DNA of 64,000 nt from an uncultured Lachnospiraceae bacterium (GCA_949949005.1 CATLHM010000003.1:62001-126000), one strand, 5' to 3'; positions 18,127 to 27,694 are shown, counted from the first letter of the stretch. Made by a program: numbers and translations. Notes: a model not told the origin generated them from the sequence alone.

Positions 18127-18696
18127 TTGGACAGGCAGAAGGAAAAAGCTATATTGGAAGCAGTTCTTTTTACCATGGGAGAGTCGGTGGAGGCGGAGCG
18201 TCTTGCGGCTGTGATCGAGCGGGATCAGAAGTACACAAGAGAGCTTCTTCTGGAAATGAAAGAGGAGTTTGAAAAGCAGGAACGGGGAATTACGCTGATG
18301 GAGCTTGAGGACTCCTTTCAGATGTGTACCAAGGCGGAGATGTATGAATATCTGGTCAAGATCGCCAAAACGCCCCGCAAATATGTACTAACAGATACAC
18401 TTTTGGAAACCCTCTCCATCGTCGCCTATAAACAGCCGGTTACCAAGGCGGAGATCGAGAAGATCAGGGGGGTGAGCTGTGACCATGCCGTGAACAGGCT
18501 GGTGGAGTTCGGCCTGATCATGGAAGTGGGGAGAATGGACGCGCCGGGCAGGCCCCTGTTCTTCGGCACCACCGAGGAGTTTTTGCGCAGCTTTGGGGTG
18601 AAGTCCTTAGAGGAGCTGCCGGAGCTGTCGGCGGTGCAGATAGAGGAGTTCAAAATCCAGGCGGAGCAGGAGGCCAGCCTGCAGTTGGATATATAA
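18127..18696 (+). CDS. scpB: Segregation and condensation protein B
   Basis: 189 residues from TTG 18127, which has GGGAGG 8 bases upstream; GTG 18112 in the same frame would overlap scpA by one base but lacks a site. The tandem winged-helix fold is recognisable from AILEAVLF near the start and the phrase ETLSIVAYKQPVTKAEIEKIRG. It binds the linker of ScpA in the condensin complex. Confidence 0.96.
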   Translation: MDRQKEKAILEAVLFTMGESVEAERLAAVIERDQKYTRELLLEMKEEFEKQERGITLMELEDSFQMCTKAEMYEYLVKIAKTPRKYVLTDTLLETLSIVAYKQPVTKAEIEKIRGVSCDHAVNRLVEFGLIMEVGRMDAPGRPLFFGTTEEFLRSFGVKSLEELPELSAVQIEEFKIQAEQEASLQLDI

Positions 18697-18717
18697 GTTC
18701 TTGTATAAAAACTGGCC

Positions 18718-19992
18718 TTAGAGGCTGTATCTTAAAAGAATCTGTTTGAGACACCAGGAAAAATCAATGGCGGGAACATCGTTTTGTGTGACGATATATT
18801 CCACCTTATATACCTCGCCGCCTATCAGGTATTTGATGCTGCCTACCTGGCTTCCGGCGCTGACCGGAGCGGTGAGGGTATCTTCCATCTGGAAATCCAC
18901 TTCAATCTGTTCCCCTTTTTTTAGGAGAAAGCTCATATCCGTATCTTCTTTCCGGTCGATCTTCACATCGGCGTGGGCAGTTGCATTCAATCTGTCCGTC
19001 TGTCCGTTCAGCACCTTCAGGGGCTTTAATTTGCTCTCATCATAGGCCGCCTCAGAGAGACGGTGGTACTCAAAATTTTCCAGCCCATAATTCATAAGGA
19101 CTTTTGTATCGCTCCACTTATAGGTTTTATTGTTGGGCCAGCCGCAGGCCAGAAGAGCCACCACATAGGTCCGTTCGTCCCGTCGCAGGGCCCCCACATA
19201 ACAGTAGCCTGCAGAGCCGGTAAAGCCGGTTTTTCCCGAGAGGGCGCCTTCCATCATGGAGAGAAAGGCGTTGTGGTTATTGCAGTGAAAACTCCTGCCG
19301 CCAGAGGTCATGGCCCCGTCCTTCTCCCGGTAGTTTTCAAAGCTATAGGCGGGAGTGCGTGTGATGGCCAGAAATTCTTCCTTTTTGGGGGAGTCCGAAA
19401 TACAATAGCACATGATCCGGGCAAGATCGGCGGCAGTGGTGGAGTGGGCCTTTACAGTGCCGTCGCTGGCAGTGGCTGTGGCGTCAAGGCCGTTGGGAGT
19501 GATGAAAAAGGTATCATAACAGCCGATATCCCTGGCCTTTTGATTCATCATATCCGCGAAAGCCTGGGTGCTTCCCGCAATGTGCTCCGCAATCACCACA
19601 GCGGCGTCGTTGTGGGATTCCAGCATCAGGCAGTAGAGCAGATCGCCCAGCTTATAGTATTCATTGGGGGAGACCCCCAGCTTTACCTTGGGCATACTGG
19701 CGGCGTAGGAGGAAACCAGGGCGTAATCCTCCAAATTTCCGTATTCCAGGGCAAGGATGCAGGTCATGATCTTGGTGGTGCTGGCCATAGGCATAATCTT
19801 ATGGCCGTCCTTTTCATATAATACGCGGCCGGAATCGGCATCCATCAAAACCGCCGACTGGGCGTAGAGCTTTAAGTCAGGATCCTTTTCGGCCGCATGG
19901 CCTAAGAGGGCAGTGGCAGGAAGGGAAAAAAGAGTGGATAAAGACAGGAAAAGGCTCAGGGTAAGGGCAAGGATTTTTTTCAGAGTGTTCAT
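18718..19992 (-). CDS. D-alanyl-D-alanine carboxypeptidase (DacF type)
   Basis: 424 residues on the minus strand, convergent with scpAB with only 21 bases between stops. A signal peptide precedes the mature enzyme. Active-site motifs are STTK (within MASTTKIMT), SHN (within ESHNDAAVV) and KTG (within SGKTGFTGSAG). The longer insert and C-terminal domain match the sporulation-linked DacF/DacB group. Role: removal of terminal D-Ala from peptidoglycan. No strong ribosome site is seen, so the exact start is less certain. Confidence 0.92.
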   Translation of the reverse strand: MNTLKKILALTLSLFLSLSTLFSLPATALLGHAAEKDPDLKLYAQSAVLMDADSGRVLYEKDGHKIMPMASTTKIMTCILALEYGNLEDYALVSSYAASMPKVKLGVSPNEYYKLGDLLYCLMLESHNDAAVVIAEHIAGSTQAFADMMNQKARDIGCYDTFFITPNGLDATATASDGTVKAHSTTAADLARIMCYCISDSPKKEEFLAITRTPAYSFENYREKDGAMTSGGRSFHCNNHNAFLSMMEGALSGKTGFTGSAGYCYVGALRRDERTYVVALLACGWPNNKTYKWSDTKVLMNYGLENFEYHRLSEAAYDESKLKPLKVLNGQTDRLNATAHADVKIDRKEDTDMSFLLKKGEQIEVDFQMEDTLTAPVSAGSQVGSIKYLIGGEVYKVEYIVTQNDVPAIDFSWCLKQILLRYSL

Positions 19993-20113
19993 ATAATTTT
20001 CCGTCCGGATAGGAGGCTTTTCTTTATTTTATGTGGGGGAAATGGGAGAATATGCTTGATATAATTGCAGGGATTGCGTAAACTGATTGTAAAACTAAAA
20101 GGGAGCCATGATT

Positions 20114-21166
20114 ATGAAAAAGATACTGATAGTCCTGACAGGGGGAACCATAGGGAGCCAGGTGGTGGGAGAGTGCGTAAACGTGACGGATGCCTCCCCC
20201 TATCAATTGATCAGGCTTTACAAGGAAACCTATGAAAAAGAGAAGGACGAGGAAGAATTTGAAGTGATACAGCCCATGGCAATCTTAAGTGAAAACATGG
20301 GTCTGGAAGCCTGGAGCTGTCTTTGCAGGGTGATGTGGGACATCCCCTATGAAAAATACGCAGGGGTGATCGTAACCCACGGCTCTGATACCCTTTCCTA
20401 TACGTCGGCGCTTTTGGGGCTTTTGCTCAGCCACGTGGAGATACCGGTGGTACTCACCGCCTCCAATTATCCTCTGGGGGAGAAGGGGAGCAACGGGCTT
20501 ACCAACTTCCGCAGTGCGGTGGAGCTGATTCGCACCGGACTTCTTCGGGGCGTGTTTACCGTGTACCAGAACCGGAAAGGGGAAAACACCGTATATCTGG
20601 CTACCCGGCTTACGGAAGCGGACGGCTATCTGGATCAGTTCGGCAGCTTTGGCGGTGTTGCTTTCGGGCGGGTGGAGGAGGGAAGGTTCCGCTATATTGC
20701 CAATGCCATCAATCCGGGCCTTTCTCAGCTAATGGAGAAGCGGAACCCGATCGCAGAGCATTGCCCTGCATTTGAGAGAAGCATCCTTTTCCTGCGTCCC
20801 TATCCCGGCTTTGACTATGAGACGGTGGATCTGTGCAAAAAGCCTGCGGCAGTGCTTCACGGCCTGCATCATTCCTCCACCGCCTGCGTGGCAGGGGAGA
20901 CGGGGTCTCTTTTATGGCTCCTGGAAAAATGCCGGAAGATGGGGATACCCGTTTATGCGGCCTCAGTGAAGGATGCTGTGGGAAGAAATTATGAGTCCGC
21001 CCGCAAGCTCTTAGAAGGGGGAGCCATCCCCATGGAAAATATTTCCCCGGAGGCGGCCTATGCCAAGCTGCTTTTACTCTACAACCTATATGGAAAGGAT
21101 GCCAGAGGGAGGGTGGAGCAGGTTTTTTACTTTGAAAATCTCCCAAAGTGTGTAAATATTTTGTAA
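20114..21166 (+). CDS. ansA: L-asparaginase, type I cytoplasmic
   Basis: 350 residues. ATG 20114 sits 8 bases after GGGAG; the upstream ATG 20108 is too close to the site. The two catalytic threonine motifs are present: LTGGTIGS at the N-terminus and VTHGSDTLSYTSALL around residue 95. The absence of a signal peptide suggests the cytoplasmic type. Reaction: asparagine to aspartate plus ammonia. It is divergent from the neighbouring carboxypeptidase and appears monocistronic. Confidence 0.9.
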   Translation: MKKILIVLTGGTIGSQVVGECVNVTDASPYQLIRLYKETYEKEKDEEEFEVIQPMAILSENMGLEAWSCLCRVMWDIPYEKYAGVIVTHGSDTLSYTSALLGLLLSHVEIPVVLTASNYPLGEKGSNGLTNFRSAVELIRTGLLRGVFTVYQNRKGENTVYLATRLTEADGYLDQFGSFGGVAFGRVEEGRFRYIANAINPGLSQLMEKRNPIAEHCPAFERSILFLRPYPGFDYETVDLCKKPAAVLHGLHHSSTACVAGETGSLLWLLEKCRKMGIPVYAASVKDAVGRNYESARKLLEGGAIPMENISPEAAYAKLLLLYNLYGKDARGRVEQVFYFENLPKCVNIL

Positions 21167-21204
21167 ATTTTGAAAACTTTGCTCTATGCGTTTTGTGTCA
21201 TTTG

Positions 21205-21213
21205 TGGTATACT
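21205..21213 (+). promoter_or_regulatory. Extended -10 promoter of the decarboxylase operon
   Basis: TGgTATACT is an extended -10 element about 80 bases upstream of the first operon gene. No good -35 box is visible, as is common for this promoter class. Confidence 0.5.
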
Positions 21214-21292
21214 TCTATAGACAAATTATGGGGATACTATGTCCCTGTGAATAAAGTTATGATTTATTTAATATAAAATGGAGGGCTGAAAC

Positions 21293-22723
21293 ATGAGTAC
21301 TACTTCACAGGCGAGTCAAAGAATCACAGCTTTACTCGATGAAAACAGTTTCGTTGAAATTGGTGCGCAGGTATGTGCAAGAAGCACCGATTTTAATCTG
21401 AAACAGACCCAAACTCCTTCTGACGGTGTGATTACCGGGTATGGAGTCATAGGCGGCAGCCTCGTGTATGTATACAGCCAGGATGCCTCCGTGTTAAACG
21501 GCAGTGTAGGCGAAATGCATGCAAAGAAAATTGCAAACCTCTATGATCTGGCGCTGAAGACCAAGGCTCCGGTGATTGGACTGATCGAGTCTGCCGGCCT
21601 TAGACTTCAGGAGGCCACAGATGCGCTGAACGGGTTTGGAGAGATCTACCAAAAGCAGGCGCTCAGCTCCGGTGTGATTCCTCAGATCACGGCGATCTTC
21701 GGAACCTGCGGCGGCGGTCTTGCCCTGATTCCCACCCTGACAGACTTTGCTTTTATGGAAGGAAAGAAGGCTAAGTTGTTTGTAAACGCGCCCAACACCT
21801 TAGACGGGAATGAGATCAGCAGATGCGACACTTCCGCAGCGGATTTCCAGAGCCAGGAGGCGGGAATTGTGGATGTGGCGGAGGATGAGGCTTCCCTTCT
21901 TGCTAAGATCAGGGATCTGGTTGGTATGCTTCCCGCATGTAGCGAGGACGGCCCTTACTTTGAGGACTGCACGGACGACTTAAACCGTTCCTGTGAGCAG
22001 ATTGCGGCCTGTGTGGGCGATACATCCATTGCTTTGTCCCAGCTTGCGGACGACGGCGTGGTATTCGAGACCAAGGCTGCCTACGCAAAGGAAATGGTGA
22101 CTGCCTTTATCCGCTTGAACGGCGTGACCATCGGCTGTGTGGCAAACCGTAGCGAGGTTTACGGGGAAGAGGGGACGGTAACCGACAAGTTTGATCCGGT
22201 TCTGACTCCTGCAGGCTGCGAGAAAGCCGCAGATTTCGTGAATTTCTGTGATGCCTTTAATATTCCGGTTCTTTCCCTTACCAATGTAAAGGGCTTTAAG
22301 GCAGATAAATGCTCCGAGAAGAGAATCGCCAGAGCGGCGGCAAAGCTTACCTATGCGTTTGCCAACGCCACGGTTCCCAAGGTTAATGTAGTGATCGGAC
22401 AGGCGTTTGGAAGCGCTTATGTAACTATGAACTCCAAGGCCATCGGCGCTGATATTACCATTGCATGGCCGGATGCCCAGATCGGCACCATGGATGCCAG
22501 GTTGGCTGCCAAGATCATCTGCGACGGACAGGGAGCGGATGCCATCGACGCATGTGCGGCAGAATACGCGGCATTGCAGACCAGCGCACAGAGCGCAGCC
22601 AGGAGAGGATATGTAGATCAGATCGTGGAACCGGAGGATACCAGAAAGTATGTCATCGGCGCCTTTGAGATGCTGCTTTCCAAGAAAGAAGACCGCCCTG
22701 CAAAGAAACATGGTACAGTTTAG
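21293..22723 (+). CDS. Acyl-CoA carboxyltransferase (methylmalonyl-CoA decarboxylase alpha/12S type)
   Basis: 476 residues with the two crotonase-like carboxyltransferase lobes: N-lobe SDGVITGYG and the biotin/acyl pocket IESAGLRLQEATD, C-lobe EEGTVTDKFDP and GSAYVTMNSKAIGAD. It is shorter and more divergent than PccB, matching the 12S-like subunits of Clostridia decarboxylase clusters. It would move CO2 between an acyl-CoA (probably methylmalonyl- or malonyl-CoA) and the biotin carrier at 23499. It is the first gene of a five-gene operon with a GGAGGG ribosome site. Confidence 0.85.
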   Translation: MSTTSQASQRITALLDENSFVEIGAQVCARSTDFNLKQTQTPSDGVITGYGVIGGSLVYVYSQDASVLNGSVGEMHAKKIANLYDLALKTKAPVIGLIESAGLRLQEATDALNGFGEIYQKQALSSGVIPQITAIFGTCGGGLALIPTLTDFAFMEGKKAKLFVNAPNTLDGNEISRCDTSAADFQSQEAGIVDVAEDEASLLAKIRDLVGMLPACSEDGPYFEDCTDDLNRSCEQIAACVGDTSIALSQLADDGVVFETKAAYAKEMVTAFIRLNGVTIGCVANRSEVYGEEGTVTDKFDPVLTPAGCEKAADFVNFCDAFNIPVLSLTNVKGFKADKCSEKRIARAAAKLTYAFANATVPKVNVVIGQAFGSAYVTMNSKAIGADITIAWPDAQIGTMDARLAAKIICDGQGADAIDACAAEYAALQTSAQSAARRGYVDQIVEPEDTRKYVIGAFEMLLSKKEDRPAKKHGTV

Positions 22724-22741
22724 AAAGGATGCTTACTTAAT

Positions 22742-23464
22742 ATGAAAAAATGGTTATTGATATTAGGTATGATTACCTGTATGCTTGGCCTGACCGCATG
22801 CGGCGCCCAGAAGGAAGCGGAAACGCCGGTTTTATCTGAAGCAGAAGCAGATGAGTTGGGAAGGCAGATCGTGGAGGATGTGAACCAGTATGTGGTCATG
22901 GGGGCTCAGGCCCAGGCACCGAACCAGTTGATCATAGACGCTATCGCAAGCTGGGAATCTTCTGCCGACGATATGGGTGATTATGTGGAAGTTATAAGCA
23001 CCACATCCGAGATTGATGGGGATGAAGGTGTGATTGATGTGAGAGTGAAAGGCTCCGTCCGGGAGGCAATCGTTGAGATTGTTATAGACAAAGGAGCGAT
23101 CACCAGCATTTCCACCAACGTGGAATATACCTTTGGTGAGAAGATGGAAAAGGCAGCCCTCAATACCCTTCTCGGTATGGGAACCGTATTCTGTGTGCTG
23201 ATCCTGATTTCTTTTATCATCAGTCTTTTTGTATTTATACCAAAGATTCAGGAGAAGTTTGCCAAAAAGCCGGCAGCAGCTCCCACAGCTCCTGCACCTG
23301 TTGCAAAGCCTGTGGTAACTGAGGCGGCAGAGGAAGACTTAACCGATGATTTAGAGCTTGTTGCCGTTATTGCGGCGGCTGTTGCGGCAAGCGAAGGCGC
23401 TGCTTCCACAGACGGATTTGTGGTAAGGAGCATCAAGCGCAGCAAGAGGATTCAGAGAGCATAA
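22742..23464 (+). CDS. OadG-family gamma subunit, lipoprotein form
   Basis: 240 residues. A lipoprotein signal (GLTACGAQ, Cys near residue 20) precedes an extracytoplasmic domain of about 100 residues. A single transmembrane helix follows (VFCVLILISFIISLFVF), then a Pro/Ala-rich cytoplasmic linker (AAAPTAPAPVAKP) and an acidic/basic tail. This is the layout of Na+-pump decarboxylase gamma subunits that link the membrane beta subunit to the soluble carboxyltransferases, but with an added exterior lipoprotein domain. Confidence 0.8.
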   Translation: MKKWLLILGMITCMLGLTACGAQKEAETPVLSEAEADELGRQIVEDVNQYVVMGAQAQAPNQLIIDAIASWESSADDMGDYVEVISTTSEIDGDEGVIDVRVKGSVREAIVEIVIDKGAITSISTNVEYTFGEKMEKAALNTLLGMGTVFCVLILISFIISLFVFIPKIQEKFAKKPAAAPTAPAPVAKPVVTEAAEEDLTDDLELVAVIAAAVAASEGAASTDGFVVRSIKRSKRIQRA

Positions 23465-23498
23465 AATTTAGAGATCAAAAATTCAGGAGGATTTTAAA

Positions 23499-23870
23499 AT
23501 GAAGAACTATACAATTACCGTTAATGGCAACGTATATGACGTAGTAGTAGAAGAGGGTGCCTCCAGCGGAGCACCTGCCCCTGCGGCTCCCAAAGCAGCG
23601 CCGAAGGCCGCTCCCAAAGCAGCCCCTGCAGCGGCTCCCAAGGCAGCCGGAGCAGGAAGCATCAGAGTAGAAGCCGGAGCAGCCGGTAAGGTATTCAAGA
23701 TCGAAGCAAAGGTTGGCCAGGCGCTGAAGGCCGGCGACGCCGTTGTGATCGTGGAAGCAATGAAGATGGAAATCCCTGTTGTGGCTCCTCAGGACGGTAC
23801 GGTAGCAAGCATTGACGTAGCTGTTGGCGATGCTGTTGAGGCTGGCGCATTACTGGCAACTCTCAACTAA
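23499..23870 (+). CDS. Biotin carrier protein of the decarboxylase/transcarboxylase
   Basis: 123 residues. A short N-terminal strand (YTITVNGNVYDVVVEE) is joined by an Ala/Pro/Lys linker of repeated APKAAPKAA units to a biotinyl domain with the modification motif EAMKMEI. The lysine in that motif is biotinylated by BirA. It is the only carrier in the operon and must serve both carboxyltransferases. Confidence 0.95.
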   Translation: MKNYTITVNGNVYDVVVEEGASSGAPAPAAPKAAPKAAPKAAPAAAPKAAGAGSIRVEAGAAGKVFKIEAKVGQALKAGDAVVIVEAMKMEIPVVAPQDGTVASIDVAVGDAVEAGALLATLN

Positions 23871-23957
23871 TTCCCAGGAGCGGTCGGTTTTTGTGTGGTA
23901 GTGTGCCGTTAAAAGGCGCATGCCAGTCTACTGAAAAAACAACAGGAGGTAAAAGAA

Positions 23958-25109
23958 ATGGATTATATCGTAACTACACTGTCCAATCTGATCCATCAGA
24001 CGGCTTTCTTCAATCTGACAGTCGGCAACTATCTGATGATCGTGGTTGCCTGTGTATTCCTTTATCTTGCGATTGCCAAGGGCTTTGAACCACTGCTTTT
24101 GACACCTATCGCATTCGGTATGCTGTTGGTTAATATCTATCCGGATATTATGATGAGTATTGAGGACTCAGCTAACGGTTCCGGCGGCTTACTGTATTAT
24201 TTTTATCTCTTAGACGAATGGGCAATTCTTCCCTCCCTGATCTTTATGGGGGTAGGCGCTATGACGGACTTTGGTCCCCTGATTGCCAATCCTAAGAGCT
24301 TCTTGCTGGGAGCCGCAGCCCAGTTCGGTATCTTTGCGGCATACTTCGGAGCGATTGCAATGGGCTTTAATGACAAGGCGGCAGCGGCAATCTCCATCAT
24401 CGGCGGCGCAGACGGCCCGACCTCCATTTTCCTTGCCGGAAAGCTCGGTCAGACAGCCCTGCTCGGCCCCATCGCAGTGGCGGCCTATTCCTATATGTCA
24501 CTGGTTCCCATTATCCAGCCGCCAATCATGAAGCTTTTAACCACAGAGCAGGAGAGAAAGATCAAGATGGGACAGCTTCGCCCCGTTTCCAAGTTGGAAA
24601 AGATCCTGTTCCCGATTATCGTTACCATCGTGGTTTGTATGATCCTTCCCACCACGGCTCCCCTGGTAGGTATGCTGATGCTGGGTAACCTTTTCAGAGA
24701 GTCAGGCGTGGTAAGACAGCTTACAGATACCGCTTCCAATGCCCTGATGTATATCGTAGTTATCCTGCTTGGTACTTCCGTAGGTGCTACTACAAGCGCA
24801 GAAGCATTCCTTAACTGGGATACGCTTAAGATCGTGGCTCTTGGTCTGATCGCCTTTGCCTTTGGTACGGCGGCAGGGGTACTGTTCGGTAAACTGATGT
24901 GCATTGCCACCAAGGGCAAGGTGAATCCTTTGATCGGTTCTGCCGGTGTGTCCGCAGTGCCTATGGCGGCCAGAGTTTCCCAGAAGGTGGGAGCGGAGGC
25001 TGATCCTACTAACTTCCTGCTGATGCATGCAATGGGGCCTAACGTGGCGGGCGTGATCGGTACGGCTGTGGCAGCCGGTACCTTTATGGCAGTGTTTGGA
25101 GTATTTTAA
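23958..25109 (+). CDS. oadB: Na+-translocating decarboxylase beta subunit
   Basis: 383 residues, almost entirely membrane helices. OadB/MmdB hallmarks are visible: the phrase [18 protein letters not shown] containing the conserved Asp, [17 protein letters not shown], and [21 protein letters not shown] near the C-terminus. It decarboxylates carboxybiotin and exports Na+. AGGAGG precedes the start. It could equally be called mmdB; the substrate is set by the carboxyltransferase partners. Confidence 0.95.
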   Translation: MDYIVTTLSNLIHQTAFFNLTVGNYLMIVVACVFLYLAIAKGFEPLLLTPIAFGMLLVNIYPDIMMSIEDSANGSGGLLYYFYLLDEWAILPSLIFMGVGAMTDFGPLIANPKSFLLGAAAQFGIFAAYFGAIAMGFNDKAAAAISIIGGADGPTSIFLAGKLGQTALLGPIAVAAYSYMSLVPIIQPPIMKLLTTEQERKIKMGQLRPVSKLEKILFPIIVTIVVCMILPTTAPLVGMLMLGNLFRESGVVRQLTDTASNALMYIVVILLGTSVGATTSAEAFLNWDTLKIVALGLIAFAFGTAAGVLFGKLMCIATKGKVNPLIGSAGVSAVPMAARVSQKVGAEADPTNFLLMHAMGPNVAGVIGTAVAAGTFMAVFGVF

Positions 25110-25118
25110 AAAGATAAC

Positions 25119-25143
25119 GGATGTCCGGCTTTGCCAGACATCC
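25119..25143 (+). promoter_or_regulatory. Intra-operon hairpin between beta subunit and 5S-type gene
   Basis: GGATGTC (25119-25125) pairs with GACATCC (25137-25143), with an inner GGC/GCC stem. No U-tract follows. It probably adjusts the relative expression of the genes on either side. Confidence 0.5.
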
Positions 25144-25221
25144 TTATGTCTGACAACGGATGCCAGAGCCTGCTCGCCCGGGCATTCGGAGAGTGAATAA
25201 ACAAAAATAGGAGGAATAAAA

Positions 25222-26649
25222 ATGTCAGAACAGGCTAAAAAACCGGTTGGAATCATGGAAACCGTTCTGCGTGACGCGCATCAGTCCCTGATCGCTACCA
25301 GAATGCCTACCGAAATGATGCTTCCGATCGTTGAAAAGATGGATAAGGTTGGCTATCATGCAGTTGAGTGCTGGGGCGGCGCTACCTTTGACGCTTCCCT
25401 GCGTTTCCTGAAGGAAGATCCCTGGGACAGGTTGAGAAAATTAAGAGACGGTTTCAAAAATACAAAGCTGCAGATGCTTTTCAGGGGCCAGAATATCTTA
25501 GGATACAGACCTTACGCAGACGACGTGGTGGACAGCTTCGTAGAGAAGTCCATTGCCAACGGTATTGATATTATCCGTATTTTTGATTGCTTAAACGACC
25601 TGCGCAATTTGCAGGAAGCGGTAAGCGCTACCAATAAGGTGAAGGCAAGAGAGGGCAGGGGCCATGCCCAGGTAGCTCTTTCCTACACATTAGGCGATGC
25701 CTATACCATGGAATACTGGATGGATATGGCTAAGAAGATTGAGGAGATGGGTGCGGACTCTATCTGCATCAAGGATATGGCAGGCCTTTTGGTTCCCTAT
25801 AAGGCTTCCGAGATGATCTCAGCCATGAAATCCGCAACCAAGCTGCCCATCCAGCTTCATACCCATTACACCTCAGGCGTTGCCAGCATGACCTACTTAA
25901 AGGCTGTTGAGGCAGGGGTGGATGTGATCGACTGTGCAATCTCTCCGTTTGCATTGGGGACATCCCAGCCCGCTACGGAGGTTATGGTGGAGACCTTCAA
26001 GGGAACCCCTTACGATACCGGTTATGATCAGAGCCTGCTGGCTGAGATCGCGGACTACTTCAGGCCATACAGGGATGAGTGCCTGGCAAGCGGCCTTCTC
26101 AATCCCAAGGTGATGGGCGTGGATATCAAGACTCTGCTGTATCAGGTTCCCGGCGGTATGCTTTCCAACATGGTGAGCCAGCTCAAGGAGCAGAATGCGG
26201 AAGACAAGTACTATGACGTGCTCAGGGAAATCCCCGAGGTTAGAAAAGACTTAGGTGAGCCTCCTCTTGTTACTCCTTCTTCCCAGATTGTTGGTACACA
26301 GGCTGTGTTTAACGTGCTCATGGGCGAGAGATACAAGATGGCAACTAAGGAGACCAAGGCAGTGCTTCGCGGCGAATATGGCCAGACCGTTAAGCCTATG
26401 AACCAGGAGATCATCGACAAGGTTATCCCCGGTGAGAAGAGAATCACCTGCCGTCCTGCCGACCTGATCGAGAATGAGATGGATAAGTTAGAGGCAGAGA
26501 TGAAGGAATGGAAGCAGCAGGATGAGGACGTTCTCTCCTATGCTTTGTTCCCTCAGGTGGCAACTGACTTCTTCAAGTACCGTCAGGCGCAGCAGGAAAA
26601 AGTAGATATGACCCAGGCAGATACCAAGAATGGAGCTTATCCGGTTTAA
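25222..26649 (+). CDS. Pyruvate/oxaloacetate carboxyltransferase (transcarboxylase 5S/OadA type, no biotin domain)
   Basis: 475 residues. The HMGL-like TIM barrel opens with METVLRDAHQSLIATRM, contains the metal ligands in RDAH and HTHYTSG, and ends after the conserved PYR-carboxylase C-domain. No biotinyl domain is fused, unlike many OadA proteins. It would transfer CO2 between oxaloacetate/pyruvate and the separate biotin carrier. It is the last gene of the operon, followed by a strong terminator. Confidence 0.92.
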   Translation: MSEQAKKPVGIMETVLRDAHQSLIATRMPTEMMLPIVEKMDKVGYHAVECWGGATFDASLRFLKEDPWDRLRKLRDGFKNTKLQMLFRGQNILGYRPYADDVVDSFVEKSIANGIDIIRIFDCLNDLRNLQEAVSATNKVKAREGRGHAQVALSYTLGDAYTMEYWMDMAKKIEEMGADSICIKDMAGLLVPYKASEMISAMKSATKLPIQLHTHYTSGVASMTYLKAVEAGVDVIDCAISPFALGTSQPATEVMVETFKGTPYDTGYDQSLLAEIADYFRPYRDECLASGLLNPKVMGVDIKTLLYQVPGGMLSNMVSQLKEQNAEDKYYDVLREIPEVRKDLGEPPLVTPSSQIVGTQAVFNVLMGERYKMATKETKAVLRGEYGQTVKPMNQEIIDKVIPGEKRITCRPADLIENEMDKLEAEMKEWKQQDEDVLSYALFPQVATDFFKYRQAQQEKVDMTQADTKNGAYPV

Positions 26650-26671
26650 ATATCCTTAAAAGATAAATAGG

Positions 26672-26712
26672 AACCCCTTTCTCCGCGACTGAAAGCCGAG
26701 AAAGGGGTTTTG
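26672..26712 (+). terminator. Terminator of the decarboxylase operon
   Basis: AACCCCTTTCTC (26672-26683) pairs with GAGAAAGGGGTT (26698-26709), followed by a short T-run. Perfect 12-bp stem. Confidence 0.9.
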
Positions 26713-26764
26713 TCAATCGGTGAGGCGGACTCAAAAGCCGCTTGGCGGCGGAATGGAGATTAAT

Positions 26765-27694
26765 ATGGATAATAAGCGTTTTGCCCTGCTTATAGACGCA
26801 GACAATATTTCGGCCAGATATATCGGTGATATCTTGGAGGAGCTTTCCACCTATGGAATCACCACATACAAGAGGATTTACGGGGATTGGACCAGTACCC
26901 AGGCCACCAAGTGGAAGGGAGAGCTGCTTGAAAATTCCGTGATTCCCGTGCAGCAGTTCAGCAATACGGTGGGGAAAAACGCAACGGATTCCACTCTGAT
27001 CATAGACGCCATGGATATTCTCTATACCGGAAACGTAGAGGGGTTTTGTATCGTGTCCAGCGACAGTGACTTCACCCGTCTTGCCAGCCGCCTTCGGGAG
27101 TCCGGCATGGAGGTGATCGGGATGGGGGAGGAAAAGACGCCCCGCTCCTTCCGGGTAGCCTGTACCCGTTTTGTAAACCTTGAAAATCTGGGCAATCAGG
27201 ACGAGGACGCAAAGGACACCCTTAAGGATAAGGACAACTCCATCAGCCGGGAGACCATCTATAACGCCATCACCAATATTATCAATGAGAATGAAAATAA
27301 AGGCAAAAGCGTGGAGCTGGCGGCAGTGGGGAACCGTCTGGTGAATATGTATCCGGATTTTGATGTGAGAAATTATGGCTACAGCCTGCTCTCAAAGTTT
27401 GTGGAGGATGCAGGTTTATTCCTTCTGGAAAAGAAGCAGAATGTCCTCACCGTCTATTTGAAGGACAATGAGCAGTCCCAGGAAGAAATCCGAAACTGTG
27501 TGAAGGAGATGATCCATAAGGCAGGCAGCCGGGGGATCGGGATCAGCGAGCTCAGCAACCGGGTGTACAGCAAGTATAGCACCTTCAACGTGAAAGATTT
27601 CGGTTATAGCCAGTTCTCCAAATTTGTCCAGGGGATTGAAGGGGTGGAGCTGTATCAGGATAAAAATGACAGGAAAAGGGCAAGAAAAAAATAG
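26765..27694 (+). CDS. NYN-domain ribonuclease with two OST-HTH/LOTUS domains
   Basis: 309 residues. ATG 26765 is chosen because GGAG lies 6 bases upstream; the frame extends further back without support. The N-terminal NYN/PIN-like domain (about 5-150) shows acidic catalytic positions in LLIDADNIS, DSTLIIDAMD and VSSDSDFTRLA. Two OST-HTH domains follow (about 165-240 and 245-305), each with the phrase Y(S).LSKFV or YSQFSKFV. These are predicted RNA-binding winged helices. The likely role is regulated RNA cleavage; the target is unknown. Confidence 0.85.
   Translation: MDNKRFALLIDADNISARYIGDILEELSTYGITTYKRIYGDWTSTQATKWKGELLENSVIPVQQFSNTVGKNATDSTLIIDAMDILYTGNVEGFCIVSSDSDFTRLASRLRESGMEVIGMGEEKTPRSFRVACTRFVNLENLGNQDEDAKDTLKDKDNSISRETIYNAITNIINENENKGKSVELAAVGNRLVNMYPDFDVRNYGYSLLSKFVEDAGLFLLEKKQNVLTVYLKDNEQSQEEIRNCVKEMIHKAGSRGIGISELSNRVYSKYSTFNVKDFGYSQFSKFVQGIEGVELYQDKNDRKRARKK

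Noticed and set aside
19063..19821. Plus-strand ORF of 252 codons inside the minus-strand carboxypeptidase
   Set aside because: It is the antisense of a gene with all three active-site motifs, and its own translation is Gly/His-rich and unlike any protein.
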